Shown here in pieces: positions 35,830 to 48,638 of a stretch of 64,000 nucleotides of DNA. Position 1 is the stretch's first letter. Each line of letters opens with the position of its first letter. Source of the DNA: Viscum album (Eukaryota > Streptophyta > Magnoliopsida > Santalales > Viscaceae); NCBI GenBank assembly GCA_963277665.1, contig OY728165.1, forward strand, positions 1,150,750,050-1,150,814,049, in the 5' to 3' direction. The notes under the pieces are model-generated. The model was not told the DNA's origin and ran no database searches. It worked only from the letters and a program-made list of their open reading frames with translations. Both the position numbers and the translations under genes were made by a program.

Positions 35830-38215
35830 TGTAATTTCCCAACCTAGGTGCCACACAAAAGTGCCTTAAGACCGTTCAACACTTCACCTCAAGCCTTACT
35901 CCCCATATACTAAAGGCTGTGAACATATAGAGAGGGCCTGGTAGGTCATTCATGGGGATACTATACCATAAATTATCATAATAAAACACCAGTATAAATA
36001 AATAATCAAATGTGGAAGCATATATAAACAAAAAATACTCACATTACAAGATAGACAAATAGAAAATACAACAATCCACTAAAATGGAAAACATGCTATG
36101 TGAATATAAGTGTATTGTGTCTATAATGAAACTAAATGTAAAGACAATATGACTTCCCTAGTGGGTCTTGAACCATGTTTGGTTCCCTCTTACCAGATCA
36201 ATTCACTATCAGCAATAAAAACCATGGACTTTTCCTTTATCTAGTCCTATAACAATATAATCTATTCGGGTATTGATCAGGCAGCTTGAGTTGGGTGTGA
36301 TTACAACTCAATAGGCCACCAACAATGAATTCTTAAAAAAATCCAGCCAAATTATAGTGTATGTAGTTCTATATGAAATAATAAAAATGCATAAATAACC
36401 CTTTATTACATTATTATTTATTCTTATCAAACTACATTAACTCTAGGGTTCCAAAGGATATCCATACCTCAATAACACCTTCATATTATACATGATACTG
36501 AAGTGTTCCCTAGGTAATATCATATATTCATACTTGATTCTTGCGGAATCTCTTTTTATTGAAGGAGATATGATATCTCAGTAACTTATTAAACTCATTT
36601 TGGAGTTTTAATATTCTTCTGTGAGTCTATTAAACAAACTTTCATTATTTCCATTCTTTAATTTCACATTTAAATGGCCCATTTCCAAAATTACCAATAT
36701 CACAATCATGTATCTGAGATGACTATTATACCATGATTACCACTCAATAGAATGACCAAGTTCTTATTATCTTTACCCCTATGTATAATGACCATGATTC
36801 CACGTATAACTCAAATTATAATTACAATTTTCCCATTCTCTTTACTCATAAGTATAATGACCTAGTTACAATTTATACTTCACAATAGAATGACCATATT
36901 CCCATTATGTACCTAATATATAAGATGAATATGTTACCATTTGTACTTATAAATTTAGAATTACCATGTTCCAACTCATAAAAAAGTTATTAATTTATCA
37001 ATTAATTATCCACATCAATTATCTTACTAATTCAAAAATTAGTTTAGTACATCTAATCTATTATTTAACAGAAAAAATTAATTAAAATTTTCAATTTGAT
37101 TAGTTAATTCATTAATTAATTAACCAAAATCACAACTCATAACCCCTAAATATTTTTCTAGAATTAAATATCTCATTCTAAATCTCAAATCTTCACAATT
37201 AATCCCATAATTAATTATCTTTATCATAATCTCAAAGAAAAAAATTAATTCATAATTAATTATCTCAAAATATCCAATTCAATATTAAATAATTAAATTA
37301 CCAATTAATTTTATATATTACAACCACTATCCATTATAAAAAATTTCCCAGATATAATTATCTAATACGGAATCCCATTAGTCTCATGATTAATTCTCCA
37401 ATTAATCACCAAATTAAAAAAAGCACCAACAAATCAATTAGTCAATATAATTAACCCAATTTAAGAAAAATAGTTGCTAAAAGATTCTCAAAATTCTACA
37501 ATTTTTAATATACATATCAAATCCATGACTATGAGAATTATATTTAGATTAAATAACTCAATTTATTGATGGATGTTTTCCCAACAAAAATCCCCAAAAT
37601 CCAAGTAGCACAATGACATTGATAAATGTTCTAAATCTTTATATCTAAACCAAAATAAAGATCAAAGACATAAATATATCATAATTATAGATATATTTAC
37701 ACAATCCTAGATATATATCTCACTACCAAGGTTAAGATACAAGGAAATAGAGGATATCTTCAATGAAAAGCTCAAGAAAATATTGAAGAAATACTGGGAG
37801 AAGCATCAAAATGAAACCCAATTATCAAGATAAGATAAGATCCACAATTCAAGATTTTGATCTAGATGAATGGTGTTTTTATGGCCTTGTAGTCCATCCT
37901 TGTCGATGGGAGATCCTTAATTTAACCTTAGGAGTGTAAAATCTTAAGTAAGGTCTGCATTGGAGTGAATAAGATCATTAAAATTTGAAAATGAGTGAGA
38001 TCCATAAATTATGATACAATATTTCATCATCTCATGATATATGAAACCTTAACCAACACATAAGATATAAATACAGGACCCCACCAATCACATTCTATTA
38101 AATATACTTCTGAATAATTCCACCCATGATGATACAAGATTTCATCATCTCATGATATATGAAACCTTAACCAACACATAAGATGTAAATATAGGATCCC
38201 ACCCTTTAATCATTA
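35830..38215 (-). repeat. Minus-strand solo LTR related to element A's LTRs
   Basis: Read on the minus strand this shares landmarks with the LTRs of element A in the same order. There is a GGTGGCCTATTGAGTTG block (minus, near 36330), then a TATAGTATCCCCATGAATG block (minus, near 35960) matching tatagtctccccacatga, a GGGGAGTAAGGCTTGAGGT block (near 35900) and a GGGAAATTACA end at 35830. The + strand is C-rich here (15 C, 5 G in 36721-36780), as expected if the G-rich sense strand is the minus strand. No PBS or purine tract was found at either side, which suggests a solo LTR. The outer (high-coordinate) end is approximate and no target duplication was found. Confidence 0.65.
38013..38203. repeat. 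73-bp direct duplication, spacing 118 bp
   Basis: 38013-38085 and 38131-38203 are 73-bp copies differing at four positions. They lie at the 5' edge (minus strand) of the solo LTR. The similarity is much higher than the general decay around them. Confidence 0.85.
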
Positions 38216-41200
38216 ATATATATATGGTTTCTACAAGAAATAAATAATTCATCATGTGTTAAATAAATAAAATAATGTAAATGGGTTTTATTTATTATAT
38301 TATAGAAAACCAATGGTTAGAAAATTTATTTTTTAATATTTATTTATTGTTCCCTAAAAAATATCTAGAAATGGATTAATTTACCCAAAATTATAATTCC
38401 CAAAAAAATTAGTATTTGATAATTCCATTTACATAGTGATTCATATATATAACCTTCCAATGAGATAAATACTATTAAGGTGAAGATGTAAGTGGATGAA
38501 AAAATGAATATGTATTTTAGATAACATTTTTAACAGTATCAAAAAATTTATGAAATAACATATCAAATAACATGATTAATGGTATCATGAAAATTTTTAT
38601 AGAACAGAAAATTGAATGTAATCAATATAATGTATCCTTAATGAAATTTTTATTATATATATATATATATATTATAGAATGGAATTTAAAAATAATAATC
38701 ATCAATGGAAAATACATTTTTTTATTCTATAAATAAAATAATTAAAAATCATATGTTATAGTGAGTGATAAATATTTTTTATGATATTTGGTAAAGTATA
38801 TATTTTAAATTATTAAAAATAATTCTTATTTTGATGTCAAATTAAGGAGGGATAAATTTATTAGAGGATTTAATATGGATTTAAAAAATATCTCAATTTG
38901 AGTGAATGGAATTTAGTCATCACATCTTAATCTTTTATGAAGAAGGGGTTTGAATAATTTAATTTCCAAAAAATTGAGTAATCCTATTAAAATTTCACTA
39001 TATAATTGAAAAAAACATATTATAATAACCAATTTTGTAGGTAAATAAGTAAGAATGAATAAATAAATAAATATAGTTATAAAGGACCATTACATTAAAT
39101 CACTTTTTTCTAAACTGTCTCTAGCCACCTGTATAAAAAATCAACTACAATAGTAACATATTTTAGAAGTTTTATACCTATATCATTTCATACATTCGGA
39201 AATAATTATTTATTCAAAATATCTTAGTTATTTATATTTTTTAAATAATTTACTTTCATTTGGTATGATTGATAAAAACTAGATTAATAATTATGATGTT
39301 GATTCATGTTTATATATTCATAGTTGAGTATACTAAGATAATTATATGTACCAAATTACATGATATATAATTATTTATAATACTATAGTTTTATTTTAAT
39401 AGTTTTTTTGTTAATATTCTTGATGATTTCAATGAAGATGAGCCTATTTTTTTTACAAAAGAGGGGTGATAACATAATTGTGTGTTTGATAGTACCCTTA
39501 ATAATAAAAACATGAAAAATAAATTACAAAATTATTATTGTAAAATATAACTAGTTTTTATTTTTTCTTTATTACCCATGAGAAAAAGTTATATAATTTT
39601 CCATTTAGATTTTTAAAATGGACTAATCAATAACAATATGTAATATATGGCTGATTATAGTCATTAAAGTGATTTAATTTTTATAATATAGTAATTAAAT
39701 TATCATAATGATAATATTTAGATTTTTTATTTTCTATATTCATGTTACAATAATACTTTATAATATGTAAATTATTACAGTGGAAAATGAAAATATGTCA
39801 TATCTATTGAGGTGGTAGTCCGCTTGTATGGCCAATCAAAACATTTATCTTCCCTTTATCAAGGGTAATATAGAGAATAGTTTATAATTTAATAACATGA
39901 ATAATATTATGAATAATATATTTTTATATATAACTTTCTCTATATGTTGGTGTTGAAAAATCAATCACACTAATTGTGGGGGAAGTACCCCCCCATACGT
40001 ATTATAATGTTTTTATTTTTAGAATGGATTTCTAGGATAAAAGAAATGATATATTCCATTATATTGATGTAATTTTATGATGTTCATAATAATTATTTTT
40101 AAATATATTAACAGATAAAATATACTTGATAGTGTATAATGAGAAATGCATTAGAAGATCATGAGTTAGAACATTGCCTCTCTCTTTGTATATTCTCCCT
40201 TCAATAAAAATATAAGGCTCCAAAGCAAAGTAGTTTGGAATGTAAAAGGATTATAAGAAATTGGTATATAGTTGGGGATGATCAGGAAATATTTTAGTTG
40301 AGACAAGGAAATATTTTGATTGACTAAATTGGATGGTGGTGAGATACATTTACATGTGAGGGAAATGAAATATGTGTAAATTGCTTATAAGAAATCTCAC
40401 TTTTAAAGGGGAAAAAGGATATAATAATGAAAAATAATGTATTTGGGAATTACTTACGTATGGGAATACATATCCATTCATTTTAACACATGTAAGATAC
40501 ACATTTTAAATCCATTACTCTTAGAATTTTCATTATTACCTTATTTGGTTATAAACATGCTAATTAATATTTGTCTGATAATACAATTTTAATGAATAAA
40601 AATAATATTTTGGAAATTAATAAATTTATTACCAAGTAATTTAAAAATAAATATAATTTTGAAAAATAAATTTTTTTCATAAAATTAGAATGAATTAAAA
40701 AAATATTTCCTCTAGTGTATAAAAACTGGTTTTTAGAAACTGTTCATTTTCAAGAATAATGGTTATTTTTAAAACAAAAAATTAAATTTTAAAATTTTTA
40801 TGAAATTTATTGTATTTTTTATTGGAAATATTAGTGTTTTGTAACTTTAAAATAATCCCAAAATGCAATTTCATTTATCCAAAATTGAAGTAAAAAAAGA
40901 AAAAACATAGTTTTTATTGGAAAAATATTGGTTAATTTTTAAAATATAATTAATAGGATTTCTAAATACAATATAGTATTTTTAAATTCATAATTTCACT
41001 AACTAAAAAAAAATATTAAAACAATTATTTTATAAGTTTTTATGTGATAATTTATTCTTGTAATTTTATTTAATGAAATGGTTAGTAGTAAAAACTTTAT
41101 TTTTAAATATTAACCTAAAAATAAGCTATTTTATAAAAAACTAGAATTGAATATATTGAATTTTTTAAGATATATTCAAACCTTTACTTCATTTGATATA

Positions 41201-43000
41201 ATTAAATAAAAAAATTTATAATTATTTACTTCAAATTAATATATATAATATAATGAAATTTGTTTTTACTTTAATGTCATAATTTAAAAATTAAGTATGA
41301 TTAATATTATTTCATATAAATTTCTTGTTAAAAAAATTTTAATATATTTTTTAAAATATATTAATATTTTTAATGACTTAAATTTAAATTATCCCGATAA
41401 AATATACAGAAATTTAATTAAACATTATTTTAGAAAGAAAAAATCTTTTTAATATTGAATCATTTAAATTATTTACTCTATATGTGTAAGAAATTATAGT
41501 TATGTAATATTATATTATTTATTAAATATATTATACTATATATATATTTCCATTATTAATATTAACCTTAAATGTTGTTCCTTATAGTATGTTTTTGTTT
41601 CTTGTGGATAAACCTCTTAAATACATTATATTTCTTTAAACAAAATATATATAAAATCTAGTGATATAATGTTCTCACTCAAATTAAATAGTTTCATCAT
41701 AATTTTAATGAGTTCTAACTAAAGAAATAGTTAAGGGAATCCATAATACAATCATTAATCATGATTTTATTTCTAATTATGTATCAAAATTAATTAATTT
41801 TTATGTATTTGAAGCCCATATATTTCTTCATAATAGAAATAATAATATATTGTGTTTCATTAAAATCATTTAAGCTAAATAATCCGCTTGATTGGTTGTT
41901 AATGCAAATATAATGGAATCAGTTTTTTAATAGATTTTATAGACACCCTTGACGTTGTAGGTGATCACAATTTAATTTTGGATATTTAATATTATTTCTC
42001 TATTTCATTAATATAGATTCTATATAAAGCAATCCAATCCTTAACAATATTATTGTAAAATTAATCTATACGAATGATAATAGGAATTAAATGAATTTTA
42101 TTCCCATGATTATAAATTGTGATAGAATAATGATAGTTTTAACAAATATTATCAAATCATTGTAATGTTGGTATGATTCTATTCTAAAATATATTTTTCA
42201 TACTATAGTGAATAGAAAATAATCAGGGGCAGAGGATAAAATTTTATTAATTATTATGTTCCACTTAAATGGTAGTAATTATAATAAGAATTCTTTTATT
42301 TCAATTTTTATTACTTTATGAGGTCTATGTTAATTAATCAACCATGGATTTGGGAATCAGTTTGTGAAATGAATATTCTAATTTCATTTGAAACTTAAAA
42401 AATTCTCCCCCGATATTTTAATTCTTCTCTCGTTCTAATAGTTAATGGATCTACAGATCTTTTCCCCACAAATTAAAAATTTATATATTTCTATTTATTA
42501 GGTTCTTCAATTCTTTGTACCTATTTTGTGGGATCAAGGTTATTAATCTTTCTTCCCACCTCATTATTTACCACTAGAGTTCCCAAAAATTTACATCATC
42601 CATTTTTTAACTCAAAAACCATTTGAATAATAATGGTTTTTTGCTGGTATTTCCATTTCATATTCATATATATATATATATCTTAGTAACATCTAATTTA
42701 TATAATATATAATTACTTTTTATGTCTTGAGTTTATACTATTAATGAATCATTAAATATCTATTCCAGTTATGATGATAAAAATTTAATAGTTCCATGAG
42801 AGTCTCATGATATTACCCTCATATATACCAACCGATTTATTTGAGTTTTTTATTAGTAAATTATCTATTCATTTTAGTTAAGAGTGTCTGAAGGAAATAC
42901 ATGATTAAGAATACATTATTGGATTCAAACCATTCAATTTAGTTTTGTTCCTACTTTTTTATACTATCCATATTGAGTGTATAATGTTATGAAGATACAA
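38216..43000. other. AT-rich DNA, no recognisable gene or element
   Basis: Dominated by A/T tracts with stops in every frame and TA microsatellites (for example 38650-38672 and 42666-42682). A G-run and C-run close together near 39978-40003 (gtgggggaag, tacccccccat) could mark an element border, but no LTR pair was found. The rest of the interrupted chromovirus 3' LTR should begin at the left end of this stretch. Confidence 0.4.
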
Positions 43001-46000
43001 CTTAAAAATTATAAATTGAAAAACATCATTATATGGATTAAATCATTTTATAAAGGATAATATGTATTTTATCAAATTAAATAATTTCTAAAAAATAATT
43101 AGATTAGAAGATTCACTAATGAATATTATAATTTTACTAATTAAAAACGTGATTATAGGAAGCTCATTCCATGGGGATCTTGGAATATTGACTAGAGTTT
43201 CACTATTATTCAAGGATTTGGAGAGTTTTTTGAGAATTCAGATTAGCTTATATGCTTATTCTGCAATCCTATTTTTTAACAGTATCATCATAAAATTACA
43301 CAAAAAACCCATTTTAACCTTGTTTCACCCTACACCAACCAATTGAAAAAATAAAATTTTAATTTTAATAATACTTAATCTAAAAATGAAAAATAGTAAC
43401 ATATAATTGATAAATAATAAAATTACTATGTATCGAAACTTATATATTTTTAGGTTTTAGTCTTGGATATCATCATTAATATATTATTTCATTCACTAAC
43501 CATACCATAATGATGTATTCTAGTCCGTTATAATATTTTATAAAGAGATTGTGAATTTCAAAATAATTTGACCCTGTAGAGTCTTAGAAGCTGACAATTA
43601 TTATCCACTCTAATTGTGCACTGAGAAATAATTGAGATGACATTCACCTATCATTTTTCAGAATGATCACTTATGGGTGAATTTGTTCCATAACCATACC
43701 CATAATCAAGTACAAATTTGTTGATATATTTTTTAAGAAAACGACATCATAAAATAATTTTAAAAGTTTTCCAAAAAAATAAACTTTTCTTTGATACTTA
43801 CTGAGGACCCTAGACCAACACTCCATGGAATGGTATTAAAAATAAGTTTCTTAATCACTATATTTTTTACAATGTGATATGTCCCATTATAAACATACAT
43901 ATATTAAAAATATTTTTCAAACAATATTAATTCTATCTAATTATAATTTCTTATTTCCAAAAATTTAATTTTTTACTAACTTAGTGGATTGAATACATTT
44001 GAATATTTTTTTTATGATACTAATGATCATTTATCCACAAATTTGGAACAAAGGAATCCCTTATATATTTAACATATGTTGTAATAATGTTTATAACCCG
44101 TTGAATGGAGAGATAAGAAAGAAGTGATCCCAAAGGATAAATAAAAAAATATCAATATTAATGTAAGGTTTAGATATTACACATATGATAAAAACAAGAA
44201 GAAGGATAAATTTCACATTATTAATAATATTTTAAAAAATATTAATTCACAAGTAATTATAGAAGGAAATGAAATATAAAATAAACAATATTATAGTATG
44301 GTAAAATAGTGTGAGAAAATTAACATTTTTTAAGGGTCATAATAATAGAAATATAGTAATATGAAATGTAATTTAAACATAAAATAATATGTAATTATGG
44401 CACAAATAGAATCATAAACAATCATGTGAAGTAAGCTGCACCCTTCATCTTCATGTAATAGTTTGTTAACAAAGATACATGGATCATGTACACACATAAT
44501 AATTTGAAAAATATCTATGGATAATGTTTAAAATAATATGGGAACAATTCTACCAACATTTCATTCCAATAATTAACCTTTGAACAAATCCATTTCATAT
44601 ATATTAACAATAGAAACTTGTCAACAAAGATACTAAAATCATTTTTAGGAGATATTTTATTATTTTATATGATATGAAATATTAATATATACATTTTAGG
44701 GAGTATAGAACCAAACCCATCAATCATATAATTATATGTGTGAATCAAAAAATAGCTTTATCATAATATGATGAGGATCCTATGAAAATAAATTGGTTTC
44801 CCATCATCATAACATAAATAACCCATTGAAAAATGTTATCTGTAACACATATAAATGTTATAAAAAATAAATAAATAGTAGGATGGGTTGATACCAAATG
44901 TTCAATAACAAAAAATAGTATTTATTTAATGAATTTTCATGGTGATTTTAGAATTTTTTTTCAATATGTTATGTACAATTGAGATGAAACGTTAAGTGGA
45001 ATTAAAATCAAAACATTTTTCTTGAAAATTGACTTGAAAATTGTAGAAAATCCTTAAAAATTATGAATTACATTTTGAATTAAATTAATTGGTGTTTCTT
45101 AAAAATAATTATAAAAAACACATTAATATAATTTAAAATAATTTATCATTTTATAAAACATAATTGTTTTCCATAGTAAATGTTGAGAATTAGATAAAAA
45201 TAGAAATCAACAAAGTGAAATAATTTGTAATATTAAAAAATAAATTTATATTAACCTACATCCTAAATATGGGTATTGGTATTTCATTTTGAATATGATA
45301 AATAAAAAAATTAATATTTTAGGATAAAAATTTATTTTATTATGAAAATATTAATGAATAACTATAGTCAGAATATTTAGTATGCCTATAAAATAAAATG
45401 ATCCCATTCTGATGGAATTGGGAATTATTATTAATCTAATTATATTATTTAGAGAAGGATTTTAATTAGTTTAATTTTTATGAAAATAAATAGGAGAGTA
45501 TTTATAATATAATCATTGAATATATTATAATAATAATTTACTAATCAAAGTAAATTATAAAGCAGTATGTCTAGAAAAAAGAAGTTGATTCATGAAAAAC
45601 CAATTTCATGAAATCTCACTTATTAAAATGTTCTCTAAAATCATTCATAATAAACTTAAGTACATTAATAACCTATTTTAAGACCATATACATAATAATA
45701 ACCTTATATACACTATTATATATCAATTATTACATATATATTAGTTAGTTATATTTTATTTTTATCATTTAGTGAAATTAGCTTCAATTGATTGATTAGT
45801 TATAGTTTCACATTAGTGGTGTCAATTATAGTATATTGATTCAATTTTCATAATTTAAAGATAATTTTTCCATTTATAATAGATATTTAATAATTATATA
45901 AAATGTACAACTTTTAATTCATATGTATTTTTGTTGTGAGTCATGATGACAAAATTGATATCAATATAAATTTGATTATTTTTTGGAAGGAGGGGCAGTA

Positions 46001-48633
46001 TACTAATAATGGGTTTCATATTACCGATACTAATATAGATAAATATATATTAAATACTGAATTTTGTTTTAAAATATCCCCAATATATTTTTCCTATATT
46101 TTCCCGTTACATAATTTTATAAAATTTCTCTAATAGATTTTTAAACAAACTCAAACATGAAGCACCTATAATACATGGGTGGATATTTTTAAGAAAATAA
46201 TTTGTTCTAAATAATATCATTAACAGAAGAATAATTATATTTTGACATGTTTTTAATTTGGTAAATGATGTTATAATAAATATTGATATATAATGAATTT
46301 TTTTTGTGAAAAATGAAAAACAATATTTTTCTAGATGTGGTAGTTTGCTTGTATGCATCAACAATGTGTTCAATTTTCAAATATCAGAAGGAAGATAGGG
46401 AAGTTATATACTTTATGAATTATTTTCCTGTTATACATATAATACTAATATATTTGTTGATCTATTATATAAATCCTCTAATAGTGTTTTTAAAAAATCA
46501 TTCCCATCATTTAAGAATGTAGTAGTCTGCATATATGGATGATTCAATCATTATTTTTTGAATTGTTTTTGAGAAATGCTGAAAAGTAAAATTCAATTAT
46601 TATTAAAAAATCATGAAATTTACCTATATAATGTTATCATACCTTTTTTGACATAATATATTTGATATGGTATATGAATAAAAAAATTAATATTTCATGG
46701 TTAAGAACATTATATATCCATTTGGATGTCCTCAAATTCCTTACAGTTTATAGATCCTTATCTTTTTGTTTTAGAGAGTAAAAGGAATCTAGAATAATTT
46801 TAGATTTATAATGGGATACTAGAAAAGTTTGTTATCCTATATAAGTTTGATTAATTATTAGATTAATATTTGATCAGTGGGTAACCTTTTATAGGTGACA
46901 AAAATTTTATTTTTTAAAATAATACAATAGATAATTTTCTATACAATGGTCAAAAGGTTAAAAAAATGTTCAATAATGATTTGGTGATATGATAGGTCCA
47001 TAAATCCCTAAAAATTTTATTTAAAAACATATTTAAAACATTCTTAATGAAATTTACTATCATTCTTTTTAATTTTTTAATTTTTGTTTTTACCGTGGGA
47101 ATTATTATTTTTCAAATATAATTTACAGATACTTCCTAAAAATAAAATGGATAGTATTAAATAATTTTTAAATATGGATTAAAAATATGAAATATATTTA
47201 TCATGAAAAATTTTTATCTGTAAAAAAAATTATTTTGAAAATTAGATCTTGTAATTCACAAGAACACATTATTAAAAAAATTGTATTTTTAATCATAAAT
47301 TTATGTTTAGGGAAAAATCACTTTTATTAATTTTAAGGAAATTAATTGGTTTATTATTACCCAATATAGAGTCATCCTACTTTAAAATATATACATCAAT
47401 TAATTTCATCTAGAGAAAATGTAAATCAAAAAATTACTTTTATTTATAAAAATATTATTTAATTTCAGATTGTTAAATGTGGTTTTTATAATTTTATTGT
47501 AGAACAATTTAATGTTTCTAAATTTTCTAGGGGAAAAAATTCCAACCGTGGAAAAACCATTATATGTTTTTATGTTATATAATACTTTTCTTATAATAAT
47601 AAATGATTTGGTTTTTATTAAAAACTGTAATTTACACAATTCACCTAAAAATATATATTTATGAAAAAATTAAAAAAGTTATCATAATATAATTTTTTTA
47701 GATTAATTTAAAAATTATCATCATTTTATTAATATAAAAATATAGAAATTATAAATTTACATTTTGACTATAAAATATTAAAAAAATGTATATCTTTAAT
47801 TTTTTAAGCATTATGTATTCAAAGTATCATTTCATATAAATTTACAATTTAATGACATTAAATATATTTATAAATATATTTAAAATTTTAAAATTTAATA
47901 AATTTATATTATTAATCTAAAATAAATATAAATTTAAAAAATATAATTATTTGAATAAAATTCTAAATCTGAATCATATTATTTATTTATACTTTATATG
48001 TATTAAATTTTATAATATTAATATATTTCTATTTTCTAGGGTTTTTATTATTAATATATACTTATTAATAATAATAACTGAATATGTTGTAGGTAGATTT
48101 ATTTCTGTGTTTTGTGTGGAGAAATATATCAGAAACATTATATTTTTTTATTGGAGAAATATGTAGTAAATTTTTCAGATATTTCATATGGGAATGGACA
48201 TTCCCAACCTATGTACCATGTTTCAAACATAGTTTCAACAACATGGCCCACACACTTCTTCATGAGGTGTCATATTTGGATAAATTTTTAATATATCATT
48301 TTTATTATTTCGTGGTAGATCATGCTGGAATAATAGTTTTGTTTATGAAAGACTATCTAACATGTGATATATTATTTTTATGAACACTATTTTGTTGGCC
48401 TGATTGTGGGGTTCAAACATGTTAATCCATGAATGTACATGATATGGTACTGCTGTCTAACTTATTTTTGATGTTCAATGTGGTTCAAGGCTTCTATGTT
48501 TTAAATAAAGTAATATTATCCATTTAACACTTGATGTGTGATACGCCATCTATTGTGTATTAATTTGGGTGTTGGTACTCTATATATAATGTCACCACCT
48601 TTCCCATTTTCATGTTATCAATTAGGAATGACA
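43001..48633. other. AT-rich DNA left of the Copia element, nothing recognised
   Basis: Short open frames (43119-43346, 45936-46133, 46313-46522, 47951-48383) lack family motifs and have the A/T-rich codon make-up of the surrounding DNA. The stretch 48170-48600 is less AT-rich than the rest and ends at the Copia element's left target duplication, so it may be a fragment of an older repeat. No tRNA or terminal repeat was seen. Confidence 0.4.
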
Positions 48634-48638
48634 GTTAT
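48634..48638. repeat. Target-site duplication of the Copia element, left copy (GTTAT)
   Basis: Pairs with GTCAT at 61219-61223, a single C/T difference, at the exact ends of the aligned LTRs. Confidence 0.75.

Noticed and set aside
35830..38215. Full minus-strand retrotransposon
   Set aside because: No purine tract, PBS or interior was found on either side, so only an LTR can be supported.
43119..43346. 75-codon open frame in AT-rich DNA
   Set aside because: No motif, no neighbouring exon-like sequence and ordinary composition for the region.
48114..48383. 89-codon open frame just left of the Copia element, with some less AT-rich sequence
   Set aside because: No recognisable motif; start and end have no support, and frames of this size are expected in AT-rich DNA. 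Kept only as part of unclassified DNA.
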